Assembly: GCA_000310025.1 (NCBI GenBank)
Contig: FN648769.1
Coordinates: 1 to 15,157, forward strand
From: Ectocarpus siliculosus
Lineage: Eukaryota; Sar; Phaeophyceae; Ectocarpales; Ectocarpaceae
Length of the DNA stretch: 15,157 nt
Direction: 5' to 3'
A program made the translations under genes and the position numbers. A model generated the notes under the pieces. It saw nothing but the letters and a program-made list of their open reading frames with translations. It was not told the origin of the DNA and ran no database searches. Every line of letters begins with the position of its first letter. The first letter of the stretch is position 1. Of the stretch, positions 1-8,612 are shown piece after piece.

Positions 1-292
1 ACGGACAACAACAAGCTGTGCTTGTGTGTTGCCGCAGCTGCCACTACAGATGGAGGGAACTATGGACGGGCTACGTACATATGTATGCCACCAATCATTC
101 ATGATGTTTCGTAAGGTATGACGTACGATGTGAGGACCGGGCAACAGCGGCAGGCCTTTATCAATAGAGCGGCAACATGAAACACCAGATAGCCATGGTT
201 GGTTGTTGTGGGCACGCATTCTGTTAGTGTCCGCAGAATACATACTTCAGTATATATGTACACATGTAGATCCGTGCCAAGAAGGGCTTCGA

Positions 293-316
293 TTTTTTTT
301 TTTTTTTTTTCTTTTT
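293..316. repeat. Poly(T) microsatellite
   Basis: Eighteen T residues, one C, then five T residues. On the minus strand this is an A-rich tract, the second one downstream of the minus-strand gene that ends at 579. No open frame of note reads through it, and positions 1-463 otherwise show nothing I can call. Confidence 0.9.
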
Positions 317-463
317 CGACGTGCATACAGTACACATGCACCCCCGACATCGAAGTGTGAACCACCAGTATGGTACGACCAGACCTTCATCGTAGTCTTC
401 TAAAGAGAAGCGCGTGTAGCTCGTCCTCAGATGCACGAGAGGGCGTGAGGATTCGCACAACCT

Positions 464-497
<34 letters not shown>
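464..497. repeat. (AAC)n trinucleotide microsatellite
   Basis: About eleven perfect AAC units. The array is followed by 13 bases of unique sequence and then by the long poly(T) tract at 511-544. Confidence 0.95.
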
Positions 498-507
498 GAA
501 ATGTGCC

Positions 508-510
<3 letters not shown>

Positions 511-544
<34 letters not shown>
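511..544 (-). repeat. 34-base poly(A) tract on the minus strand, 3' of the gene at 579-1442
   Basis: Thirty-four uninterrupted T residues on the plus strand read as a poly(A) tract on the minus strand. It begins 34 nt after the TAA stop of the minus-strand frame. The position and polarity match the tail of a retroposed transcript. A chance homopolymer cannot be excluded, because another A-rich tract lies at 293-316 and no target-site duplication was found around the gene. Confidence 0.7.
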
Positions 545-545
<1 letters not shown>

Positions 546-578
546 AACACTTTCATCACTTTCAACACTTGGCATATT

Positions 579-1442
579 TTATAGAATATTGAATATTGAG
601 CAGCGCACCTCTGGTTTTGCGTGCGCTCGAGTCAGCAGAGCGATCAGCTCGCGGTCGTCCATCTCGTGCGGGCTCTCCGCCCTCCCGCTGCTGTCGCTCG
701 GCCCCCCACTCAGGTCAATCTGTGCTTGCATTCGCTGCGCCAGCTCCGCATCAGATAAGTACGTCGCCGGGGCGGCGGCCGGGGCGACAGCAGCCGCCGG
801 TGGCGCTGCCGTCGCGGACCGCGCCGCCGAACCTCCGAAGTGAGCAGGCAGAACAACGTCCTCTACTGCTTCCAGCAGCACACAGCCTTCTGACTGCAAG
901 AGGCGGCCATGGCGGAGCGCGAGTTCCACCGTGTACTCGGCCAAGAGCTTCTTCGCCTCGGCCTGGCGATAGGCAACGGACTTGTCGCCCGCCCGCGAAG
1001 TGGCCACCTTCCTGGCGCGCGCCAAAACTGCCGTGTAGGTCTCCGCCCCGGCAAGGGGCGGCAGCCGAGTGGCCACCTCACCCAAACGGAGGACCAACTC
1101 CTCCACAGTGCCCTGATCGCAACCGAGCCGGTTGCGGTCGAACACCCGCCCAAGGTCCAGCGTTGCCCCGGCTCCCGGCACCAGCGCCGTGTAGCACGGC
1201 AGAGCGTAGGCCGCCGTGGTCGCGTCCACAAACGCGGCCGTCTGGCGGTCGGGCCGGGGAGGCAGCCCAGGTGGAGGCGGGGAAAGCGGTCCCATCGGCG
1301 CGCTGGCAGCCGCTGGGGCCGCGGCAGCCGCCGCCGGGGCAGCAGCCGCTGAGGAAGAAGGCGCCGCCGCTGAGGAAGCCGTTGTAGGAGAAGCAGCCGC
1401 CGAAGCCGCCGCCGTGGCGCGCCGCGTGTTGCGAGGCGGCAT
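579..1442 (-). CDS. Ala/Pro-rich protein of unknown function, possible retrocopy
   Basis: This is a single uninterrupted frame of 287 residues. I chose it over the overlapping open frames because its composition is protein-like, with regular Leu, Val, Glu, Asp and Tyr; the others are Pro/Arg/Ser-rich, as expected of shadows in GC-rich DNA. Residues 1-60 are a low-complexity Ala/Ser/Pro stretch. Residues about 68-205 form the only complex part and look largely helical, with a Lys/Arg/Glu-rich helix around 140-180 (motif KSVAYRQAEAKKLLAEY). A second Ala/Pro linker follows at about 206-228. The C-terminus is acidic then helical (MDDRELIALLTRAHAK). There is no signal peptide, membrane segment or zinc knuckle. 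I do not recognise the family. The absence of introns, the 34-nt 3' UTR without AATAAA and the poly(A) tract behind it suggest retroposition. A gag-like ORF1 of a non-LTR element is an alternative, but there is no positive evidence for it. Confidence 0.55.
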   Translation of the reverse strand: MPPRNTRRATAAASAAASPTTASSAAAPSSSAAAAPAAAAAAPAAASAPMGPLSPPPPGLPPRPDRQTAAFVDATTAAYALPCYTALVPGAGATLDLGRVFDRNRLGCDQGTVEELVLRLGEVATRLPPLAGAETYTAVLARARKVATSRAGDKSVAYRQAEAKKLLAEYTVELALRHGRLLQSEGCVLLEAVEDVVLPAHFGGSAARSATAAPPAAAVAPAAAPATYLSDAELAQRMQAQIDLSGGPSDSSGRAESPHEMDDRELIALLTRAHAKPEVRCSIFNIL

Positions 1443-1967
1443 GTTACGACTCTCGAATATATCCCTTCTCCTCTATAGCTCCGGCGTATTTCGGGAGAGA
1501 AAAGGGGGACTGAACTAGGTGGGGTCATTTTCCAACATCCTTTCTGGAATATCTGACTCTTCTCGATTTCGTTCCGAAATCTAGATGCGTCTCAAATCCG
1601 AGATTACTGTGGGCAACATGGGAAATCAAGTCGATAACGGTGTACGATACGCGGCACCATCTGGAGCAACAAAAAAGAAAGCGCCGACAACCGTCGCCCC
1701 CCCCGGTGCATCAATCCCAACCAACGGTCACAATGCCTTTGCAGTCATACGCGTCTACCGACTAACCCCGTAAGACTGGGCAAACGCTCGGATGTCCATC
1801 TGCCGTGCCGGTTCAGCGCGACACTGGTGCCCATCTCTCTCTCCCAGGGGTCGGTTTGGGAGTTTACAAAGTTTACATGATAATTTACGTGTGGAGCCCA
1901 CTGGGTTCACTGCATGTGTGTAGGGTACGCCAAGGCCGGTGAAAAAACTGGGGCCCACAAGTTGCAA
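1443..1967. other. Intergenic region upstream of the minus-strand gene
   Basis: This stretch holds the 5' side of the minus-strand gene. On that strand it reads a pyrimidine-rich block and then a TATA-like GGATATATTC about 15-20 nt before the ATG, which is weak promoter evidence. A plus-strand 62-codon frame at 1585-1773 has no recognisable features. I see nothing else. Confidence 0.4.
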
Positions 1968-2121
1968 GTGCCGCTATTTGGGGGGTGATATACCCCAAAG
2001 TGCCGCTATATGGGGCGACACCCTCTACAGCGGCACTATGCCTCTATAGAGGGTCGAAATTGTGACAGGAGGTTTTCATGCCGCTATATCGGCAGTTCCG
2101 CTATTTATTGGAGGTGCCACT
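1968..2121. repeat. Cluster of direct and inverted CCGCTAT motifs
   Basis: The motif (G/A)TGCCGCTATNT occurs at about 1968, 1999 and 2079, a variant TTCCGCTATTT at 2096, and an inverted copy AGCGGCACTA at about 2029. Local hairpins include GGGGT-GATAT-ACCCC at about 1983-1997, AGTGCCGCT with AGCGGCACT (1999-2037), and GGTGCC with GGCACC at about 2113-2134. Such clustering is typical of the terminal or subterminal region of a DNA transposon, but I cannot find a partner end in the window. Confidence 0.45.
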
Positions 2122-2889
2122 TGATCGGGGCACCTACTGTAGTCCAGTTTTCCAGAACAAATCAACTAATGGCCCAAACAGCAGTTTAGGCCGAAATGCC
2201 CAGTTGGGGCGTGTGCACGTTCTGTGCCGTTTGCTGGTCACTGGCGCTTCTTACCGCTGAGTTTAGAGTACCGGTTTGTAGCTGTGAGTACTACTACTGT
2301 AGGCGCCGTCTGTACGAATTGAAAAAGGGGTGTGCTCAGCTTATTTGTCGAGCGAGAGCACAAACACTCTCAATCTGATAATTCACCCAATCTCAAGAAA
2401 ACCCGGTTGAATGCTGTTGCGATATGTATCGAAACTGTGGTCATAGAGGCAGCAATTCGCTGTCAAGGATGAGCCAAGTTAGGTGCGCACGAGATCTAGC
2501 CAGTAAAAGGGTTGTATTTACCAGTAGGCCGAGTCTTCTGCGGCCATGTGACACTTTGAATTATTCTCCAACACGCCGTGTATTGTAGGCGGAGTACTCG
2601 CAGATCGCAGCCTGCTGTGTTTGAACTTGCTTTTAGTATGCTGCCGCGATCTTCGAGGGCGGGGGTGGGCGCCGAAAGGGGCTCCGTACTGCATTTTTTG
2701 CGGGCGTATTATTTTGACGGCGCGCAGCACTGTGCAAGGACTAAAACTCAAATTCCCGAAGAAATTATTACACACACCTGCTGTGTACATTCATTCGGCG
2801 ACCTTGCTAGCCATCTAGACCGCATCTAATATAAGCGAAAATAACCTTGTCAGGTGGCTGGTGCTGGTTTTTGGACCTTTGTAAGGGCT
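2122..2889. other. Noncoding stretch, nothing recognised
   Basis: Only short overlapping frames on both strands, with no domain-like content. I found no inverted ends, tandem units or RNA gene. Confidence 0.5.
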
Positions 2890-3127
2890 TTACTTTACAG
2901 GGTAAGGGTTAATGTTCAGGTCGGTGCTTGACAGGATGTCGAGGTCTGCAAGGTGCCCAGCCTTGTGGCAACGCGCCAACCATGTCAGGGTAAAGTTAAT
3001 AGGTGCATCTTGTGCGCCCAAGTTATTTGTTATGTTGGTTGTTGTCTCCAAGTTGGACCGCTGCTGAGAGTTTTTTCTGGCTTCCCCGTGCTGCTGAGCC
3101 AACATCCGAGGCCCGATCCCGTGACTC
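2890..3127 (-). CDS. Possible terminal exon, unrecognised
   Basis: On the minus strand a pyrimidine-containing tract ends in GTCGCCACAG at 3128, a plausible 3' splice site. A frame with balanced amino-acid composition follows to a TAA at 2890. It is rich in Asn, Thr and Gln at first and ends in a hydrophilic segment (LADLDILSSTDLNINPY). The same frame extends further upstream only into an implausible Phe/Leu/Arg-rich stretch, consistent with intron. No upstream exon was identified and no family is recognised. It may be a chance open frame. Confidence 0.2.
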
Positions 3128-4258
3128 CTGTGGCGACAGAAAACTAAACTACATAAAAACCGCGCCCGCCCCCAGGAGAACAGTAGAAACAAAAAGCCCG
3201 GGAAACTACGCAGGAGGGATCGCCCACACGTGCAGGGCAATTATCCTGTAAAACACACGAGAAAAGCTTGTACCCGCTTGTACCCGGCCCCAAAGCTTTT
3301 TGCGGGTATTTCTTCGCCAACTCTGTGTGTCACAGAGAAGCATCTCCTCTACCTCGCCCCTAAGTGACGTGAATCGACCTATATATAGAACAACACATTT
3401 ACACAGATCATGTGGACTGGTGGGGAAAGCGAGGTTGCTCTGGACGTAAGGTTAAACGACATCCCACACCCGGTGGCCCCCCGCCACATCGATCCATGAA
3501 AAAAAATACACAATGAATACGAGCACAGGGAGATCGACATGCACGCATGTGGCAATACCTTTTACCTTGACTTGATGAACAAACGGTAATAGCCCCCCAC
3601 ACGGCGGTGGTCTCACGAAGAACAAGCGAGACAAAATGCGAGCTCCACCAACGCGCACGTGACATGCCATCAATAGAAATGAACATCTCTCCCCACAGCA
3701 ACTCTGAAAGCTGTTCGTGAATGGTACAGACGTCCTTGTGTGCGCCTCAGAGGCCAAAGAGTGTTGTTGACCACTTGCCTTTAGATCGTAGAGGGGACCA
3801 TGAGAGGAAAGGAAGAGGAAGGAGAAGTGGCCATACGATCTGCCGTACACCCCACTCCCGTTTGGTTTTAAAAACGACAGCAAAGAAAACAAGCCGGGGT
3901 CTCCGGTAGACCAAAGATACCGCTCGACTCAGCGTGCGGGTTCAGCCCCCGAGATCTTAACCATCTGGGCCTCCCACCCGGCGGTTCCTCGCTGCCACCC
4001 TTGACCGAAAGGGAAGAAGTCATTACCCCTGTGACTTGCGTGCGAGAACTGTGACTGCCTGACTGTGCTAACAGAGATTGGGATTGCGATTGCTTTTGGA
4101 GTCTTGCTGTCTCACCCATGTATCAGCCAGCTGTAGGTAATGTTAATATGGCTTGAGGAACTAGCTGATATCTGCGTGACGTATCCTTGAGTAGACGACG
4201 AACACATATCAAATAAACAACTCCCTCTTTGTTTTTGTCCTGGAACCGATGTTCCCAG
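3128..4258. other. Noncoding or intronic stretch
   Basis: No convincing exon was found. Near 3258-3310 there is a duplicated CTTGTACCC and a loose ACCCGC/GCGGGT stem. The last part may be 5' UTR or an intron of the next gene: a pyrimidine-rich tract (4221-4240) precedes TTCCCAG at 4252-4258. A small exon beginning with the ATG at 4118 and ending at 4132 before GTAGGT would join that acceptor in phase 0, but this is only one possible model. Confidence 0.35.
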
Positions 4259-4294
4259 GTTGTAGCAGGTGATTGCATTGTCGGCAAGGGCGCC

Positions 4295-5830
4295 ATGGTG
4301 GTATGGACTACCACGAGTTTGTCTGTTGGCGAGGCCAATGCGCTGATCACGGCCGTATCCATGGTGGTGTGCTACTCCATGTCGCTCATGCTCGCTTCCG
4401 TGTCTCTCGAGATCCGCCGTTTCATGATTGTCCGGGGCAAACAAGACGCGATTATTCAGGATGAAGATTTTAAATCCATGTGGGACGTGTTCAAATCTTC
4501 CAAGACGAGGCGATGGACCACCTTGGCCGTCCTGCCGGTGCTCTTGGGCGGTGCCGCTAGCATGGTCATTGACTTCACAACGTCTGGTGTCTCGGCTTCG
4601 ATCGGCCACACGGAAGGCGCAGAGGTGCCCGTCTTGGGGTTGGTGGGTAGTGACGTGAGTGACATTCCGTCCTTTCCCACGATAAACAGTCTCGTAGAAG
4701 CTGCTGAAACCGGGACCTCGATGGAGACGGCTTACTTGACGCTGCTCAGCTCGGATCTTGCCTCGATCGGCTTCGGCTCTAACTTTTCTGACGTTGAGGT
4801 TAGGCACGAATACAAGGTAAACCCTGTGGGAACCGGATCGGAGCAAGGAGTCTACGTGTTCGGCAACAAATACGACACCCCAGAAACGGTCGACATTACT
4901 TTCTGCGTAGAAGTTTCTGAAATTGAGGGCGACGCATTTGCGATCAGCGAGTGCAGGGAGGGGTTGATCGTAGACAAGAGTGTGAAGTCCTTTTACGTTA
5001 AATCCGTTATCACGGGAGTGATCGTTGACCTCCAAGAGTGTTCTGTCTTGTACGTCAGCATCCCTCTGGGAAACCAAGGGGTCGGTATTGTCGAGAGGGA
5101 CTTCACGTTCGAGGACACTGATGGTACAGAGGTGGCCGCGGCTGCTACATGTTCTTCGATTACCGAGTCCATCATCGAATCCTGCGTTTGGGAGAGTGGT
5201 GGGATTTTATACTTCGGGGACTGGAACATAGAGGGTGCCGGAGAGTGCGGGGAAGTGGAATTCCCCCCATTCATGTCGATTCTTGCCATCGATTACGGAG
5301 AAAGGGTGGAACAAGGAAACGACACCGCCGCACTACTCGCGGCCATGACGGCGGAAATATTCGCAGGGACTGGGTTGTTGACGTCAAGGCAGCAGCTCGT
5401 CGACGTCCTCGGCGCGATAGTCAGATTAGAAAGCATGGCGTGGGATGTACAGACTGCCTACGATCCCTTGAATGTGGTGGAAATCGGTATAAGTGCGTGG
5501 GTGCCTGTTGTGCTGCTCCTTGCGCTAGTGCTGCCAGCCATGGCGTGGGGATTTGTCAAGTGGCACATTCGCGGCAAATATTTCTTTTTGCCCGTGAGCC
5601 CGGCGGAGTGGAGCGCGTGCGCTGCTCGGGAGCTGAGCGAACTGGGCAAGGATGGGTCCCGTTCGTCGGGGACCGCGAAACCACTGGACGAACACTACAG
5701 CAAAGTGTACGCCTTCGGATCGGTAGTAGGTACGGACGAGGAGGGTGAAGGGTCACAACAGCGCTTGGGATGGATCAACAGGAACGCCGTCGCCCAGGCG
5801 GCTACTGGGAAACTCTCTCCATTCCGGTAG
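4295..5830 (+). CDS. Orphan membrane protein with three hydrophobic segments and a large ectodomain
   Basis: A 511-residue open frame from an ATG in good eukaryotic context (GCGCCATGG) to TAG at 5828-5830. Three hydrophobic segments are visible: residues about 17-38, 74-94 (WTTLAVLPVLLGGAASMVIDF) and 399-421 (WVPVVLLLALVLPAMAWGF). A charged loop rich in Arg, Lys and Asp separates the first two. Residues about 95-398 form a Ser/Thr/Val/Glu/Asp-rich hydrophilic domain with six Cys residues, an even number compatible with disulfides in an extracellular or lumenal domain. The roughly 90-residue C-terminal tail after the last segment begins with a basic stretch (KWHIRGK) and is Ser/Gly/Glu-rich, so it is probably cytoplasmic. 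The frame is open back to a stop at 4214 with an acceptor-like CAG at 4256-4258, so an upstream exon may extend the N-terminus. I do not recognise the family. The coding call rests on frame length and hydropathy pattern, and is preferred over a 321-codon antisense frame at 4112-5077. Confidence 0.7.
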   Translation: MVVWTTTSLSVGEANALITAVSMVVCYSMSLMLASVSLEIRRFMIVRGKQDAIIQDEDFKSMWDVFKSSKTRRWTTLAVLPVLLGGAASMVIDFTTSGVSASIGHTEGAEVPVLGLVGSDVSDIPSFPTINSLVEAAETGTSMETAYLTLLSSDLASIGFGSNFSDVEVRHEYKVNPVGTGSEQGVYVFGNKYDTPETVDITFCVEVSEIEGDAFAISECREGLIVDKSVKSFYVKSVITGVIVDLQECSVLYVSIPLGNQGVGIVERDFTFEDTDGTEVAAAATCSSITESIIESCVWESGGILYFGDWNIEGAGECGEVEFPPFMSILAIDYGERVEQGNDTAALLAAMTAEIFAGTGLLTSRQQLVDVLGAIVRLESMAWDVQTAYDPLNVVEIGISAWVPVVLLLALVLPAMAWGFVKWHIRGKYFFLPVSPAEWSACAARELSELGKDGSRSSGTAKPLDEHYSKVYAFGSVVGTDEEGEGSQQRLGWINRNAVAQAATGKLSPFR

Positions 5831-6459
5831 ACTAGTAGAATAATGCGCGAAGGCTGTTACGCAGACGTGAACGTTGGAGTAAATTTAGGCAGGCCCAACC
5901 TTCGAGTGTTGGTCAGATGCGCTGGAGGGTAGGAAAGAAGTGGCGGTGGTGGGATCCTGTTGCCGCAGCTAAGCCATTAGTCTAATTTAGGTCCGGATGC
6001 AAAGCTGGTGGTAGGCGGGTTGGGCTATGTGCCGTTCGAGGACTGGGGTTCGGGTTGAGTAAAAGAGCGATCAGCTCTGCCCGTTGCTTCATCTTGAGCT
6101 TTTTTCTTTCCTGCTTTGGGAGTAGGGAGGTTGGCGGCGTGTTGTTTCCCGCCAGATATCGGCAATGCTGTGAAACGTGATGTGCTCGGAGCACGTTGTG
6201 TATCTGTCCACCCTATATTCTGGAGTAGCCCCAGTCCGGTCTACGTGCCATCTCCGTAAGAGGAAACCTCGTATGAAAGAGTACTCCTAAATCCCCAAAC
6301 AACAGACGAGAACCAGCCCTAGCGAAAACATAACAATCCTCTTCGAAGTACTCGCAACTCGAAGTTCGCAATGCTTTACATTATTGGGCGACATAATTTA
6401 GCCATGACCGATCATGACCTTTCATAATCAAGCATGACCGGAGAAAAGAGGCAGCCTGA
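5831..6459. other. Intergenic stretch with short repeated words
   Basis: Presumably starts with the 3' flank of the membrane-protein gene; no AATAAA was seen near the stop. Around 6343-6370 the word CGAAGT-CGCAA occurs twice, and CATGACC occurs three times between 6403 and 6439, just before the FNIP fragment. Nothing else is supportable. Confidence 0.4.
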
Positions 6460-6729
6460 CCGGGGAAGTGCTTCAACCACGACATTGATGGAGTACATTG
6501 GCCGCATAGCGTTGAGGTTATGTCGTTTGGGGAGAGCCTCAACCAGCCGATCGTGGGCGTTGATTGGCCCGAGTCGCTGGTGACGCTTCGCATAGGCTAC
6601 GACTTTGATCGCACCATGCAGCAGGGCGTTGTGTTTCCGCCTGGGGTGGGTAAGGTCGAGTTCGTGGACAGCTACAGGCGTGTGGACGATCACGAACACG
6701 ATGGGGATCGCGAGACTTCCAACTCTTAG
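6460..6729 (+). pseudogene. FNIP-repeat protein fragment
   Basis: The frame opens after a TGA at 6457 and runs to a TAG at 6727. It contains about three consecutive FNIP-type leucine-rich-like units of roughly 22 residues: FNHDIDGVHWPHSVEVMSFG, then SLNQPIVGVDWPESLVTLRI, then a weaker FDRTMQQGVVFPPGVGKVEF. The hallmarks (L-x-FG, FNQPI, WPxSL) are those of Pfam FNIP repeat proteins, usually long solenoids of many units, often with an F-box or other N-terminal domain. Here only three units survive, there is no start codon before the first unit, and the next ATG (6520) lies inside the array. A hydrophilic tail (DSYRRVDDHEHDGDRE) ends the frame. I infer a truncated copy, or a terminal exon of a larger gene whose other exons are not visible. 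Such repeats mediate protein contacts; no specific partner can be inferred. Confidence 0.65.
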
Positions 6730-6733
6730 TTCT

Positions 6734-6751
6734 TGTGTGTGTGTGTGTGTG
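6734..6751. repeat. (TG)9 microsatellite
   Basis: Nine perfect TG units directly after the stop of the FNIP fragment. Confidence 0.9.
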
Positions 6752-7976
6752 ATTAGTCGTGTTCTGGCATGTACTTCGTATGTAGAGACGTTGTTCTTTC
6801 TTCTTTTTGCCGACGGAACGTGGGCTAAGGTATACGCCATGCCATTTCATGTCGCGCCATATCATGTCTACTTTTATCCATCACAGATAAGGCAGAGGTC
6901 TAGTCGGTCAATACCGAGTGTTTTTTTTCCTGTCCACGAGTATGTAGTAGAAAACGTACATGCTGTAGAACGGTTGCAGGAAGGAGTATCGACACCGTTC
7001 TTGACGAAAAGCAAGCCCGGTTGCACCGGTGGCGAGACCCAGGCCTTGAAGTTAGCATATAGGTTCCTGCAAAGAAAGCCATGGTAAGGATCAACCTGAT
7101 CCAGAACTTTGATGGGCGACTCTTCTGTGCGACACCGAGTCGGCTCATCATGTGGGTGTCGTCTTCCTTCTTCTTTCGAATATGGGAAGCATTTTTTGAT
7201 ACTGTAGTTAAAACCGTATGCTTTACATTTTTTGTGCCGATAAGCGTAGTTCGATGTACATCACATTGGCTATCTTATTAGCGGACGCTGTGTGACAATG
7301 GTTGCCGCGCACTCCGCGGCACCGATGTTGCAGATGGCGCGGCGGATTGGCAGAGTTTGGCATGCGCGGCGGAACATGTCGGGGCATTCTAAAAACAACA
7401 TTTTTAAGCGAACATAACATGCCTGCCAGCGCGAATGGTTGCTCGTCAGGCACATAATTCGCGCAGAGGAGCATATGCTGCAGCGCCGGTAACAGCAATC
7501 GCATCCTGTTGCGTGCTGCTACCGTTTAGTTTCAGGGTCGCAGGTTTCGGCCGTGTTTTTGTAACGTAGCAGCAGCTGCTGCCCATTTTGCACCCAAATT
7601 CGTGCGCATAGAGCACATCGACTCTATGAGCGATGAAGCTGACCTGTCTGTTCGGTGCTGCCGTCATCGCTCCACAGCAGGTCCAAAGGGAAACGAATAT
7701 TTGCCACCACACAACTTTTCATGCAGCTCACATTCAAGTTGGTTTCCAGACCCGGCATCCCAATACACAGCGACAGCCGTAGCTCCTCCAAAAACAAACT
7801 ATCCCACGGCCCCTCCCACACAATCTCCCTCCCTCCCTCCCTCCAACGCTTTCCCAACGCCCTTTGTAGCACCACTGACGCGCGTACACGTGATATCAAA
7901 ACCAGTTGGAGTTTTGGCCAACACCGGTCCTTCAACTTCTGCCAACAGGTTCGATAGCAAGCGCTCGGGCCAATAC
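6752..7976. other. Gene-poor stretch, nothing recognised
   Basis: Several frames of 60-180 codons overlap on both strands but none shows a domain, a balanced composition or splice signals that favour it. A TCCC microsatellite lies at about 7826-7844. Part of the right side could belong to the decayed minus-strand gene that ends at 7977. Confidence 0.4.
7826..7844. repeat. (TCCC)n microsatellite
   Basis: Almost five perfect tetranucleotide units within otherwise unique sequence. Confidence 0.85.
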
Positions 7977-8257
7977 TTAGCTCTTCTCCAACTTGACGGG
8001 CTTGAACCCGCGGTAAAATTGGCGTCCATCGCTGACCATAGAGTCCAACCCCTTCTCGTTCTTCAAACCTGTCTGAGCTTTAGCATGTTCTCCTCGACGA
8101 GCCATCCCATCACCCATTGCCCATTGTACGCGGTGGACAAATCATCTCTGGTGTAGAATATATCAGGAAGAGTCCCGTCCTCGTTTTCCTTCACCAGCTC
8201 GAAAGGGAACTTGGTTGGGTTCTTGTTTTTTGAAAAAGAACTTCTTCTGTCGGGCAT
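7977..8257 (-). pseudogene. Frameshifted coding remnant, unrecognised
   Basis: On the minus strand, 8257 to 8063 encodes a strongly protein-like segment, including FPFELVKENEDGTLPDIFYT and WVMGWLVEENMLKL, that ends at TGA. A different frame picks up immediately around the same point (about 8080) and continues with equally protein-like sequence, KGLDSMVSDGRQFYRGFKPV, to a TAA at 7977-7979. Moving from one frame to the other needs a single frame change near the word AAAGCTCAGACAGG. No intron of credible length fits. The simplest reading is the C-terminal end of a gene broken by an indel. At the upstream edge a second frame change, in the A-rich word at about 8230, would join it to a frame through the 71-bp repeat. 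The family is unknown; the Phe/Tyr/Trp-rich texture suggests a globular domain. Confidence 0.4.
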
Positions 8258-8267
8258 CGAAAAATTG

Positions 8268-8338
8268 CTGTTGTATTATTGCTCGTGGCCTAGGATCATT
8301 TAATCTAAGTATCGGATTTTGGATGAGGCCTCCAGCTC
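8268..8338. repeat. 71-bp direct repeat, copy 1
   Basis: Begins CTGTTGTATTATTGCTCGTG and ends GAGGCCTCCAGCT. It is identical to 8616-8686 except for one base (ATCGG versus ATTGG). The copies are offset by 348 bp. Weaker similarity continues about 16 bp further, to GGTCCCAC, with small indels. Confidence 0.95.
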
Positions 8339-8435
8339 TGAGGCCGGCGGTCCCACGGATGCACTGCCGCGCCGACTGCAGTTGGCGCGGCAATGAATCT
8401 GTAAATGATCCTGAGGCTTTGAGCCTCAATACAAC
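8270..8435. mobile_element. Possible foldback or MITE-like element, about 166 bp
   Basis: The left end (GTTGTATT..GCTC..GCCT..AGGATCATTT, 8270-8301) has an imperfect inverted counterpart at about 8403-8435 (AAATGATCCTGAGGCTTTGA, then GCCTCAATACAAC). About 26 of 33 aligned positions match with one gap. Inside lies a strong 28-bp palindrome. No clear target-site duplication was found, so this may be only a hairpin-rich repeat. The second copy of the left end at 8616 lacks the right end, which fits a truncated copy. Confidence 0.3.
8365..8392. repeat. 28-bp near-perfect palindrome
   Basis: TGCCGCGCC-GACTGCAGTT-GGCGCGGCA reads the same on both strands except at one symmetric pair. The DNA could extrude as a very GC-rich cruciform, and an RNA copy would form a stable hairpin with a G-U pair at that position. 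A smaller hairpin (GAGGCT-TTG-AGCCTC) follows at 8413-8427. Confidence 0.9.
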
Positions 8436-8612
8436 ATTAGCTGCAGGGTGGGTGGGGTGGTCTCGAAATCATTTATTTTCTACCCTGCGTTCTCGCGTAT
8501 TCACGGTAGGAAGAAAGACAATGATCGGCTGTATGCAAATTTCAACATGTTACCGGGACAGACGCCTACATCCATTTTCGTGCCGAATTGGAATTCGTTT
8601 GCAGATCCGATT

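Noticed and set aside
498-510. Possible target-site duplication next to the poly(A) tract
   Set aside because: No matching copy of GAAATGTGCCCCC was found near the 5' side of the gene at 1443-1700.
596-1387. A 263-codon plus-strand frame and other long frames over 863-1528
   Set aside because: They are Pro/Arg/Ser-rich shadows of the GC-rich minus-strand gene, which has more balanced composition and the adjacent poly(A) tract.
1585-1773. A 62-codon plus-strand frame starting MRLKSEITVGNMGNQ
   Set aside because: Too short, with no domain, splice signal or conserved feature to support it.
3900-3980. tRNA-like words on the minus strand (GATGGTTAAGATC resembling an A box)
   Set aside because: No matching B box, T-arm or acceptor stem can be drawn.
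4112-5077. A 321-codon open frame on the minus strand
   Set aside because: It lies opposite the membrane-protein gene and is rich in Arg, His, Asp and Gln with no hydropathy pattern, as expected of an antisense shadow.
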